This document shows positions 13,487 to 19,842 of a stretch of DNA of 19,842 nucleotides, one piece after another (positions within the stretch are counted from its first letter, which is position 1; every line of letters begins with the position of its first letter). The notes below the pieces were generated by a model. The model was not told the origin of the DNA, did no database searches, and saw nothing but the letters and a program-made list of their open reading frames with translations. Origin of the DNA: an uncultured bacterium (GTDB lineage Bacteria; Patescibacteriota; Patescibacteriia; CAIQCM01); contig CAIQCM010000065.1 in NCBI GenBank assembly GCA_903870305.1, forward strand, positions 1 through 19,842, read 5' to 3'. The translations under genes and the position numbers were made by a program.

Positions 13487-14398
13487 ATGCAAGTCATTAA
13501 ATACCGCGCCGTTTGGTTCGTCATCTCGGGCGTCCTCATTGCCGCCTCGATCGCTTCGCTTTTTGTTTGGGGCCTTAAGTTCGGCATCGACTTTACCGGC
13601 GGCTCGATCCAAGAAATATCCTGGAACGTTGCGCGTCCGGACCAGTCCGCGATCGCCGGCATCTTCAAAGATCAAGGCGTGAATGATGTCGAGATCCAAA
13701 ACTCCGGTGCGAACGAAACGATCCTGCGTTTCAAGGACGTGGGCGAGGACCAGCATGCAAAAATACTTACCGCGCTTGAAACGAAATTCGCGACCCATGA
13801 CGTTACCGGCGCTAAGGTGCTCGAGGAAAAAAGTTTTTCTTCCATCGGCCCTGCGATCGGCAGCGAAATGAAAACAAAGTCGATCTACGCCATTATCATG
13901 GTGCTTCTTGCGATCATCCTTTATGTCGCTTGGGCCTTCCGCCGCGTCTCGCGCCCCGTTGCTTCGTGGAAATACGGGCTCGCCGCGGTCATCGCGCTTT
14001 TCCATGACGTTTTCATCCCGATCGGTTTCTTCTCGGTGCTCGGCCACTTCTTTGGCTACGAAGTTGACATTCTCTTCGTCACCGCGCTCCTTACCGTGCT
14101 CGGCTTCTCGGTCCACGACACGATCGTCGTCTTTGACCGGATCCGCGAGAACCTCTTAAAGCGCAACGGCGACTTCGGCGAGATCGTTAACTACTCGGTT
14201 AACCAAACCTTCACCCGCTCGATCAACACCTCGCTCACCGTCATGATGGTGCTCCTCGCCGTCTTCTTCTTCGGCGGCGCCTCGGTCCACAACTTCGTCC
14301 TCACCCTAATTATCGGCGTTTTCTTCGGAACCTACTCCTCAATCTTCATCGCCTCGCCCATTTTGGTCGAGTGGCAAAGAAGGGGAGCGAAGAAATAA
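13487..14398 (+). CDS. secF: protein translocase subunit SecF
   Basis: Partner of SecD in the proton-driven export motor. The product has 303 residues, the usual length. TM1 is at about 8-29, followed by the family motif GLKFGIDFTGGSIQE (29-43). A periplasmic domain follows to about residue 125, and five TMs fill the rest. GFSVHDTIVVFDRIRENL is the SecF counterpart of the SecD TM4 motif and carries the conserved Asp residues. The gene follows secD by 6 nt, so the two are co-transcribed and probably coupled. A hairpin terminator follows 13 bp after the stop. Confidence 0.95.
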   Translation: MQVIKYRAVWFVISGVLIAASIASLFVWGLKFGIDFTGGSIQEISWNVARPDQSAIAGIFKDQGVNDVEIQNSGANETILRFKDVGEDQHAKILTALETKFATHDVTGAKVLEEKSFSSIGPAIGSEMKTKSIYAIIMVLLAIILYVAWAFRRVSRPVASWKYGLAAVIALFHDVFIPIGFFSVLGHFFGYEVDILFVTALLTVLGFSVHDTIVVFDRIRENLLKRNGDFGEIVNYSVNQTFTRSINTSLTVMMVLLAVFFFGGASVHNFVLTLIIGVFFGTYSSIFIASPILVEWQRRGAKK

Positions 14399-14411
14399 TC
14401 GAACCGCATTA

Positions 14412-14439
14412 AAAACACCTCGCATCCGCGGGGTGTTTT
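14412..14439 (+). terminator. intrinsic terminator of secDF
   Basis: AAAACACCTCGC (14412-14423) pairs with GCGGGGTGTTTT (14428-14439), a 12-bp stem with one T-G pair and an ATCC loop. The stem ends in four T followed by GG, so the U-tract is short but adequate. The A-run at the left makes it possibly active in both directions. Confidence 0.8.
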
Positions 14440-14469
14440 GGTAATTCTTAAGATTTCGTTGGTTTAATC

Positions 14470-14498
14470 TTGACAAACGAGAAATTTACTGGTACTAG
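14470..14498 (+). promoter_or_regulatory. promoter of the radical SAM gene
   Basis: A perfect -35 TTGACA (14470-14475), a 17-nt spacer and TACTAG (14493-14498). It gives a leader of roughly 38 nt with a Shine-Dalgarno site, unlike the leaderless pattern of its neighbours. Confidence 0.7.
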
Positions 14499-14532
14499 AA
14501 ATACACGAATTGAACCTGAACAATCTACCTGC

Positions 14533-14541
14533 GAGGTGATC
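14533..14541 (+). promoter_or_regulatory. strong Shine-Dalgarno site of the radical SAM gene
   Basis: GAGGTGATC matches the standard 16S rRNA 3' end over nine bases, just before the GTG at 14543; the GAGG core is 6 nt upstream. It decides the GTG start and is the strongest ribosome binding site in the window. Confidence 0.75.
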
Positions 14542-14542
14542 A

Positions 14543-15628
14543 GTGATCAAGACACCGAAACATTTCAATCCTGATTTCTATCCGTCGGAACTGGATATTA
14601 GCAGTCGCGGCCGCGGCCTTGTAATGCGCGGTTGGGATTTCACCCGAATACAACTAGCTTCCGCGGCGGCCGAAGGGCGGATGCTCAATGTCGCCTTCGA
14701 ACTGGGAAGCAACGTTTGCTCCTTGAATTGCCCGGGGTGCTTTACCGAAGACGCGTCAAACCATGACCACAAGAAACCGCAGCCGAATGAGATGTCCATT
14801 TGGGCCCGCTTCCGTCTCATCAACGCTGCGGCGGCACTGGGCGCGAAAACGATTAATTTTGTCGGCGCCGGCGAACCAACCATGGATCCTAATTTTCACG
14901 ATCTCGTTGAGCGGATCGTTTCGGAAGGAATGACACCGGTCATCTACACCGAGGGTTCGCGTTTGGATAGCGCGCGCTACGTAAACGACCTCAAGGCACT
15001 GGGCGCGACGGTGGTGATCAAGGTCCACAGCCTCGTCGATCGGGAGTACCAAAATGCCGCGGTCGGAATGGCTGATCGATTCCTTCTTGGTCGCGACTAC
15101 TTTGACTGGCGTAACCTGGCAATTCAGAACTTGCTCGCCGCCGGGTTTGCCGACTGTCATCCAACGCGCTTGGCCTTTGACATCATAGCTGGTCGCGGCA
15201 ATCTTCGTGAGCTGACTCAATTGCAACGAAGTTGTCGCGCCCGTAACATCATGCCGATCATCATCACACCGATACCGATCGGACGCGGCGCGATCGCCAC
15301 ACCGGACAGCCTAACCGTAGAACAGATCACGGCGCTCACAACCGAGCTCTCAAGGATCGATCGTGAGGAATTCGGGATCGAGCACCGTAGCATCTTCCCT
15401 TACGGCGGCGGCGTACCCTGCACAATTCGCGGCTTCGGCGTTTACGTCAGGATCGACGGACAAGTGACCATCTGTCCTGGCGATGACGAAATAATCGGCA
15501 ATGTTACGACGGAACCGCTCTCCGACATCTGGACAAGGGTAATGGCGCGAAATGAGGCATTTACCGGCCGTTGCCCGCCACGTGAAATTGCGGCAGACGG
15601 ACGCTGTCATCTGCCCGTACACCAATAG
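14543..15628 (+). CDS. radical SAM enzyme with a SPASM/twitch-like C-terminus
   Basis: A 361-residue enzyme that should use a [4Fe-4S] cluster and S-adenosylmethionine for radical chemistry. The cluster motif is CxxxCxxC at C59, C63 and C66 (NVCSLNCPGCF). FVGAGEPTMDPNF (107-118) is the glycine-rich SAM-binding region. The C-terminal part has C293, C311 (VTICPGDDEIIGNV), C344 and C355, plus EPLSDIW, like the auxiliary-cluster (SPASM/twitch) regions of MoaA, PqqE and peptide-modifying enzymes. The substrate is unknown, and no precursor peptide is evident beside it. It has its own promoter, leader, GTG start, strong Shine-Dalgarno site and terminator, unlike most neighbours, which may mean transfer or separate regulation. 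Confidence 0.85.
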   Translation: MIKTPKHFNPDFYPSELDISSRGRGLVMRGWDFTRIQLASAAAEGRMLNVAFELGSNVCSLNCPGCFTEDASNHDHKKPQPNEMSIWARFRLINAAAALGAKTINFVGAGEPTMDPNFHDLVERIVSEGMTPVIYTEGSRLDSARYVNDLKALGATVVIKVHSLVDREYQNAAVGMADRFLLGRDYFDWRNLAIQNLLAAGFADCHPTRLAFDIIAGRGNLRELTQLQRSCRARNIMPIIITPIPIGRGAIATPDSLTVEQITALTTELSRIDREEFGIEHRSIFPYGGGVPCTIRGFGVYVRIDGQVTICPGDDEIIGNVTTEPLSDIWTRVMARNEAFTGRCPPREIAADGRCHLPVHQ

Positions 15629-15635
15629 CAGCAAG

Positions 15636-15647
15636 AAGCGTACGCTT
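15636..15647. repeat. 12-bp palindrome after the radical SAM gene
   Basis: AAGCGTACGCTT is a perfect palindrome 8 bp after the stop codon and just before the terminator hairpin. It could be a protein site or chance; no second copy was noticed. Confidence 0.4.
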
Positions 15648-15652
15648 GAACG

Positions 15653-15680
15653 GCGCGGGGACATTAACCCGCGCTTTTTT
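15653..15680 (+). terminator. intrinsic terminator of the radical SAM gene
   Basis: Perfect 7-bp stem GCGCGGG (15653-15659) with CCCGCGC (15668-15674), 8-nt loop, followed by six T. It isolates the radical SAM gene from the next unit. Confidence 0.9.
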
Positions 15681-15682
15681 GT

Positions 15683-15711
15683 TTGATTTTTTTCATTTTT
15701 TGTGTTATCCT
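15683..15711 (+). promoter_or_regulatory. possible promoter of the DUF8128-like gene
   Basis: TTGATT (15683-15688), a 17-nt spacer and TATCCT (15706-15711), each 4 of 6 to consensus. It would give a leader of about 15 nt before the ATG at 15733. The preceding terminator makes a promoter in this gap necessary. Confidence 0.45.
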
Positions 15712-15732
15712 CGATAAAACTGTAAACACGCC

Positions 15733-17163
15733 ATGTTCTTCCAATTCATCACCATTAACACCGATCAATTGTTCGCTTTTGCGAACGGCAACCCCTTTCA
15801 AATAATGGGGACAATCTTTATTTACGGCGGCTGGATCCCGTTTACCATCGTCTGCTTGTGGGGTCTTAAAGCGGTCTGGCTCAATTGGCGACAAAACTTG
15901 TTCGCAGCAAAAGCCAAATACGTGCTTTTGGCGATCGACGTGCCTAAAGAGAACGAGCAACTCCCCAAGGCGGTTGAAAATGTTTTTACGCATATCCACG
16001 GCGCGAGCGCAGCCATCGATTTTATCGGCAAGTGGCGCGATGGCAAGCTCCAACCGACCTTTTCTTTCGAAATCTGCTCGCATGGCGGATACGTGCAGTT
16101 TTATATCCGCACCGAGACGCGTTTTCGCGACCTTGTCGAATCGGCGGTCTTTTCGCAATATCCGGATGCGGAAATAAACGAGGTCGAAGATTATGCCGCG
16201 CCGTTTAGGAGTATGACTTTCCCGCCCAAAGACGAGGATGCTCTTGATCTTTTCGGTTCGGAATTCAAATTAAAGAACCCCGAATACTTCAAAATCCGCA
16301 CCCATGATGAATTTGAAGAAAAATTAGCCGGCGAATATAAAGATCCGCTTGGCACGATGCTCGAATCGCTTTCAAAGATCCGCCCTGAAGAACAGGTTTG
16401 GTTGCAAATTTTAGCAAACCCGCCGTACGACAACGGTTGGCAAAAAGCGGGCGAAAAATATATTAAGAAGATGGCCGGCATAAAAGAAACACCCAAGGCG
16501 AGCGTGTTTGGCAAGATCGCGAGCGTGCCCATGGGCATCTTAAGCGACGCAATCGTGCATGGCGGCATTGTTACTCCCGGCGAGACCGTTAAGAAAAAGG
16601 ACGATACCTCGATGTTCCGCATGCTCATGATGACACCCGACACCAAAGCGACGCTTGAAGGCGTGGCCGATAAGATCGCCAAGCCCGGCTTTAAAGCCAA
16701 ATTGCGTTTCGTCTATATCGCACCCAAGAAGATCAAATACATTCCGCGCATATACCCGTCAATCAAGGGCTCATTGAACCAATTTAACGCGCTTGGCTCG
16801 AACGCTTTCACGCCGTACATCCCGGTCATGACGCAAGATGATTATTTTTGGCTGCGCTGGACGCTCGACGGCAAGAAACGCCGCATGCTCAGCCGCTACA
16901 TTAGCCGCTCCAACGACGGCGCCACCAAGTCGGTGTTGAACGTCGTAGAGCTCGCCACTATTTGGCATTTCCCGATCATCACCACCAAAGCGCCTTTGGT
17001 CAAAAAGACCGAGTCGCGCCGCGCCGAGCCGCCGGCCGGCTTGCCGACCGCGCCGCGGGAATTGGGCGGCGCTGCGGAAGGGGAATGGTCAATGCCGAAA
17101 AAGCCGGTAAAGCCCGCAACCGGCGGAGCCGGTTCGCCGCCGTCAAGTTTGCCGACAGTTTAA
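15733..17163 (+). CDS. membrane-anchored protein, DUF8128-like, partner of the VirD4-like ATPase
   Basis: A 476-residue protein with one clear transmembrane helix near the N-terminus (about 22-46, IMGTIFIYGGWIPFTIVCLWGL), followed by a large soluble domain that is probably cytosolic. I place it in the DUF8128-type group found beside VirD4/TraD-like ATPases in Patescibacteria; this is from memory and unverified. The body (about 60-430) is of mixed alpha/beta character with no known catalytic motif. Landmarks include QFYIRTETRFRDLVESAVFSQYP (a segment resembling membrane-associated T4SS subunits), EEQVWLQILANPP and RRMLSRYISRS. The tail (about 435-476) is disordered and rich in Pro, Ala and Gly. 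It lies 96 bp before the ATPase gene, across a heptad hairpin. It probably anchors the ATPase at the membrane. Confidence 0.7.
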   Translation: MFFQFITINTDQLFAFANGNPFQIMGTIFIYGGWIPFTIVCLWGLKAVWLNWRQNLFAAKAKYVLLAIDVPKENEQLPKAVENVFTHIHGASAAIDFIGKWRDGKLQPTFSFEICSHGGYVQFYIRTETRFRDLVESAVFSQYPDAEINEVEDYAAPFRSMTFPPKDEDALDLFGSEFKLKNPEYFKIRTHDEFEEKLAGEYKDPLGTMLESLSKIRPEEQVWLQILANPPYDNGWQKAGEKYIKKMAGIKETPKASVFGKIASVPMGILSDAIVHGGIVTPGETVKKKDDTSMFRMLMMTPDTKATLEGVADKIAKPGFKAKLRFVYIAPKKIKYIPRIYPSIKGSLNQFNALGSNAFTPYIPVMTQDDYFWLRWTLDGKKRRMLSRYISRSNDGATKSVLNVVELATIWHFPIITTKAPLVKKTESRRAEPPAGLPTAPRELGGAAEGEWSMPKKPVKPATGGAGSPPSSLPTV

Positions 17164-17173
17164 ATGTATAATT

Positions 17174-17251
17174 GGAATTAGGAATTAGGAGATAGGAATT
17201 AAGAATCCGTACGACCGACTTCCTAATTCCTAATTCTTATCTCCTAATTCC
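17174..17251. repeat. heptad-repeat hairpin, GGAATTA family (membrane protein / ATPase border)
   Basis: Left units are GGAATTA, GGAATTA, GGAGATA, GGAATTA, AGAATCC (17174-17208). Right units, read on the minus strand, are GGAATTA, GGAGATA, AGAATTA, GGAATTA (17251-17224). Positions 17181-17206 pair with 17226-17251 at 24 of 26 plus one G-U, with a 19-nt loop. The rare unit GGAGATA occurs in both arms at exactly opposed places. The hairpin ends 8 bp before the ATPase ATG, and no T-tract follows. One extra left unit is unpaired. Confidence 0.9.
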
Positions 17252-17259
17252 CTAAAAAC

Positions 17260-18933
17260 ATGCCGCCTCCTCCTTACAATCACGACCACGAGAACGAGGT
17301 GATCCCATTCGCTTCGACGAATTTCCGGAACGCCTCGCGCAAATTCGGGATCAAGACCGACGACCGCCGACGGCACGTTTACGTTATCGGAAAAACCGGC
17401 ATGGGCAAGACGACGATGATCGAGAACATGGTCATGGCCGACATTTACGCCGGCCATGGCGTCGGGATCGTCGATCCGCACGGCGACTTTGCCGAGCACG
17501 TGATCGAGTGCATTCCTTCGCATCGCATCAACGATGTCGTTTACTTCAACCCATCGGACGTTGATTATCCGGTCGGCTTCAACATTCTTGAGGCGGTCGA
17601 CGAAAGCCACAAACACCTGATCGCTTCCGGCCTCATGGGCGTCTTTAAAAAGATCTGGCCCGACGTTTGGAGCGCGCGCATGGAGCACATCATGAACAAT
17701 TGCATCATGTCGCTTCTTGACTATCCCGGCTCGACGCTTTTGGGAATCAATCGTCTTCTCACCAACAAGGGTTTTCGCGCGCGCGTCGTCGCTTCAATAA
17801 AAGATCCTGTCGTGAAAGCGTTCTGGGTCGACGAGTACAATGTTTGGGAAGATAAATTCCGAAAAGAGGCGATCGCCGCCATCCAGAATAAGGTCGGGCA
17901 ATTCCTTTCCGCTTCGATCATTAGGAACATGCTCGCGCAAGTGAAGTCGACGATCGACATACGCGGGATCATGGACAACCGTCAGATCCTCATCATGAAC
18001 CTGGCCAAGGGACGCATTGGCGAGGACAACTCGAAGCTGATCGGCGGCATGCTCATCACAAAAATTCAACTCGCGGCCATGGAGCGCGTCGATACGCCGG
18101 AAAAGGATCGCCAAGATTTTTATTTGTACGTCGACGAGTTTCAAAACTTCGCCACCGAGGCCTTTGCCAATATTCTTTCCGAGGCAAGAAAATACCGGCT
18201 TAACTTGATCGTTGCGCACCAGTATATTGAACAGCTTGACGAAGAAACGGTGCGTCCCGCCATTTTCGGCAACGTCGGCACGATCGTCGTCTACCGGGTC
18301 GGCGCCAAGGACGCCGAGTTCATGGAAAACGAATTCATGCCGACCTTTACGATCCAAGACCTCGTGAACCTCACCAAATTCCAGGTGTACCTTAAGCTCA
18401 TGATCGACGGCGTTTCTTCAAATCCTTTTTCAGCGAACACTTTGCCGCCTTTTGCCGACATTACCGGGAACGCGGAAAAGGTCATCAAGGTCTCGCGCGA
18501 ACGCTATGCCGTGCCGCGCGCGGTCATCGAAGAAAAGGTCATTAAATGGAGCGAACCCGAGGAAGGAGCCGCCGCGGACGCTGAAGAACGTCCCAGGAGT
18601 AAGAAACCGATCTATGAGGCCACTTGTTCGCGCTGCGGCAAGAAGTTCACGGTCGGCTTTAAGTTCGATCCCAATCGCCCCATTTACTGCGAGGACTGTT
18701 TGGAATTAGTTCGTTCCGGCACGGCCAAGCCGGTTAGGTCTGTAGCACCTGCGCCAAATGTGATTTATTCGGTCGCACCTGCACCGCCGAGCGCGCAAAT
18801 AGCCCCGCCCGTTGCCAATCCCGCGCCGCAAACCATCTCGCTTTCAGCGCTTAAAACGCCACCGTCGAGCCGGCCAAAACCACCTGAATTGCCAAAAATT
18901 CCGCCAAATAACGCGAAGCCGCCCAACGGTTGA
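17260..18933 (+). CDS. VirD4/TraD-like ATPase with C-terminal zinc ribbon
   Basis: A 557-residue P-loop ATPase resembling type IV secretion coupling proteins and other DNA-translocating pumps. Walker A is GKTGMGKT (44-51), Walker B is FYLYVDEFQNF (287-297), and RLNLIVAHQY (313-322) matches the conserved sensor motif with Gln321. GIVDPHGDF (69-77) and the TraG/TraM-recognition-like middle also fit. It has no N-terminal transmembrane segment, unlike classical VirD4, so anchoring may depend on the preceding membrane protein. After residue 450 comes a zinc ribbon (C456, C459, C477, C480; CSRCGKKF and YCEDC), then a disordered Pro/Ala tail of about 65 residues. No relaxase, VirB4 or pilin gene is in the window. 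Its start lies directly behind a repeat hairpin without a Shine-Dalgarno site. Confidence 0.88.
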   Translation: MPPPPYNHDHENEVIPFASTNFRNASRKFGIKTDDRRRHVYVIGKTGMGKTTMIENMVMADIYAGHGVGIVDPHGDFAEHVIECIPSHRINDVVYFNPSDVDYPVGFNILEAVDESHKHLIASGLMGVFKKIWPDVWSARMEHIMNNCIMSLLDYPGSTLLGINRLLTNKGFRARVVASIKDPVVKAFWVDEYNVWEDKFRKEAIAAIQNKVGQFLSASIIRNMLAQVKSTIDIRGIMDNRQILIMNLAKGRIGEDNSKLIGGMLITKIQLAAMERVDTPEKDRQDFYLYVDEFQNFATEAFANILSEARKYRLNLIVAHQYIEQLDEETVRPAIFGNVGTIVVYRVGAKDAEFMENEFMPTFTIQDLVNLTKFQVYLKLMIDGVSSNPFSANTLPPFADITGNAEKVIKVSRERYAVPRAVIEEKVIKWSEPEEGAAADAEERPRSKKPIYEATCSRCGKKFTVGFKFDPNRPIYCEDCLELVRSGTAKPVRSVAPAPNVIYSVAPAPPSAQIAPPVANPAPQTISLSALKTPPSSRPKPPELPKIPPNNAKPPNG

Positions 18934-18942
18934 CTTTAGAAA

Positions 18943-18970
18943 TTGTTAGAGTAAGCTTTTCCGGTAAGAT
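18943..18970 (+). promoter_or_regulatory. promoter of the ECF sigma / anti-sigma operon
   Basis: TTGTTA (18943-18948), a 16-nt spacer and TAAGAT (18965-18970). Transcription would begin about 16 nt before the ATG at 18993. No terminator was seen after the ATPase gene, so read-through from it is also possible. Confidence 0.55.
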
Positions 18971-18992
18971 AAACGCTTAATTCGCGTCAAAT

Positions 18993-19553
18993 ATGGCAAA
19001 TGCGTGGACAAAATTGACCGATGCCCTGCTTGCCGAACGGATCCAAAAGGGCGACCCGGAGGCGTTTAGTGCGGCTTATGACCGTTATGCGCCAGCCCTT
19101 TTGCGGCATTTATCATACCGCGCACCGAACAAAGAAACCGCCGAGGACTTGCTTTCAAAGACCTTTTTAAAGTGTTGGGAATATGTTCACTCCGGGAAAA
19201 AGATCACTTACCTTAAACAATTCCTTTACACAACGGCACAGAATGCGCTGACCGACCATTATCGCCGCAAAAGCACCGCCGATATTCCGTCAGACGATCT
19301 CACGGCCTATGACCGACCCGATGAGCATGATCGCGCCACGGTTTTGCTTGATCGCGAGTTCGACAAGATCGCGTTGGCTGAAGCGCTCGCCAAGATCCGT
19401 CCGGAATTCAGGGATGTGCTGGTCATGCGCTATTTGGACGAGCTGGAAATAAATGAGGTCGCCAAAACGCTTGAGGTAACGCCGAACGCCGTTTATGTTC
19501 GCTTGCACCGCGCGCTTAAATCGCTAAAAACGGTATTAACGGAAAAACCATGA
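18993..19553 (+). CDS. RNA polymerase sigma factor, ECF (sigma-70 family)
   Basis: A 186-residue alternative sigma factor with only regions 2 and 4. Region 2 (about 12-95) includes FSAAYDRYAPALLRHL, the core-binding segment AEDLLSKTFLKCWEY, and the -10-reading ITYLKQFLYTTAQNALTDHYRR. An acidic linker (about 96-118) leads to region 4 (about 122-184), with LAKIRPEFRDVLVMRYLDELEINEVAKTLEVTPNAVYVRLHRALKSL, the helix-turn-helix that reads -35 boxes. The stop overlaps the start of a membrane protein as ATGA, the usual arrangement of an ECF sigma factor with its anti-sigma factor. The stimulus and target genes cannot be told from the window. Confidence 0.92.
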   Translation: MANAWTKLTDALLAERIQKGDPEAFSAAYDRYAPALLRHLSYRAPNKETAEDLLSKTFLKCWEYVHSGKKITYLKQFLYTTAQNALTDHYRRKSTADIPSDDLTAYDRPDEHDRATVLLDREFDKIALAEALAKIRPEFRDVLVMRYLDELEINEVAKTLEVTPNAVYVRLHRALKSLKTVLTEKP

Positions 19554-19842
19554 ACTATAATCTGGAAAAAATGATCGGCAAACTGCGCGAAGATTCGTCT
19601 GTTCCGCCGCCGCACATCAAAGAAAATGTCATGGCCGCAATTCATGCGGACGGCTTTAGCGTTAAACGTAGTTTTGCTTGGCGTTACGCTTTTGGTTTTG
19701 GCGCTTTTTTGGTCTTGAGCGCCGGCGGTACCGTCTTTGCGGCCCAACAAGCGTCGCCGAGCAATATTCTTTATCCGATCAAACGTGCAAGCGAAACCGC
19801 TTACGTTGATATCCAGCCAAATCCCCAGGCGCAAATAGATCG
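19550..19842 (+). CDS. DUF5667-like membrane protein, probable anti-sigma factor (partial)
   Basis: Only the first 97 residues are in the window; the frame is open at the right edge. The cytosolic N-terminus (1-42) is short and charged (MNYNLEKMIGKLREDSSVPPP). One transmembrane helix follows (about 47-64, AFGFGAFLVLSAGGTVFAA), then the segment SPSNILYPIKRASETAYV (69-86), the hallmark start of DUF5667 domains next to ECF sigma factors. The ATGA overlap with the sigma gene supports tight coupling and an anti-sigma role. The N-terminus is too short for a zinc anti-sigma domain (no HxxxCxxC), so how it would bind the sigma factor is open. Confidence 0.8.
   Translation, partial: MNYNLEKMIGKLREDSSVPPPHIKENVMAAIHADGFSVKRSFAWRYAFGFGAFLVLSAGGTVFAAQQASPSNILYPIKRASETAYVDIQPNPQAQID

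Noticed and set aside
13445..14116. 223-codon minus-strand frame opposite secF
   Set aside because: It is a shadow of the secF frame; its charge-rich composition comes from the complement of membrane codons.
15629..15732. Precursor peptide gene for the radical SAM enzyme
   Set aside because: The gap holds a palindrome, a terminator and a promoter, and no short ORF with a start signal; the gap before the gene also has none.
15733..18933. Conjugative or integrative element
   Set aside because: Only a VirD4-like ATPase and one membrane protein are present; no relaxase, integrase, VirB4, attachment repeats or tRNA border were seen.

Overview
The window (about 53% G+C by eye, no tRNA or rRNA gene seen) looks like a chromosomal segment of a Patescibacteria/CPR-type bacterium. 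This rests on gene content and style, not on a phylogenetic marker. Pointers are: an RsmI reduced to the methylase domain, a ThiI without rhodanese domain, a short MetG without tRNA-binding tail, a SecD with a parvulin-like insertion, an ECF sigma factor followed by a DUF5667-like membrane protein, and a DUF8128-like membrane protein paired with a VirD4/TraD-like ATPase ending in a zinc ribbon. Nearly all genes lack a Shine-Dalgarno sequence, and several have a -10 box only 6-8 nt before the start codon.

Layout. 1-300: end of a small cysteine-rich ORF and a bidirectional terminator. 294-797 (-): greA, divergent from 865-3839 (+): an ABC-F ATPase translationally coupled to an M17 leucyl aminopeptidase; the two promoters overlap at their -35 boxes. 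3845-3874: bidirectional terminator. 3880-5064 (-): sod-prx oxidative-stress operon. 5066-5278: regulatory/repeat-rich gap. 5279-6694 (+): four-CxxC zinc protein and thiI. 6789-7865 (+): unrecognised membrane coiled-coil protein with its own terminator. 7933-11596 (+): rsmI, metG, cvpA, tatD. 11627-14398 (+): secD-secF. 14543-15628 (+): radical SAM enzyme as a self-contained transcription unit. 15733-18933 (+): membrane protein and VirD4-like ATPase. 18993-end (+): ECF sigma factor and the start of its probable anti-sigma factor.

The most unusual signal is not a gene. Six gene borders carry tandem imperfect 7-bp repeats. At four of them the arrays form two arms of an imperfect hairpin, and one border has a single array of five units. 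The 7-mer differs between loci (CATGAAA, GGAATTA, GATATTA, CAACAAC families), yet both arms at a locus share the same word, and at one locus the same variant unit sits at the matching place in both arms. The repeats provide the stop codon of two genes and the start codon of a third. Two CATGAAA hairpins are related to each other in inverted orientation, as expected for a dispersed element.

The second notable signal is SecD. A parvulin-type peptidyl-prolyl isomerase domain sits inside its first periplasmic domain, and its ASHILI strand, normally first, comes last, which suggests a circular permutation. Most genes are housekeeping: transcript cleavage (GreA), translation (MetG, ABC-F, RsmI, ThiI), proteolysis, protein export and stress defence. 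The accessory interest lies in the repeats, the SecD fusion, the isolated VirD4-like module and the radical SAM gene.
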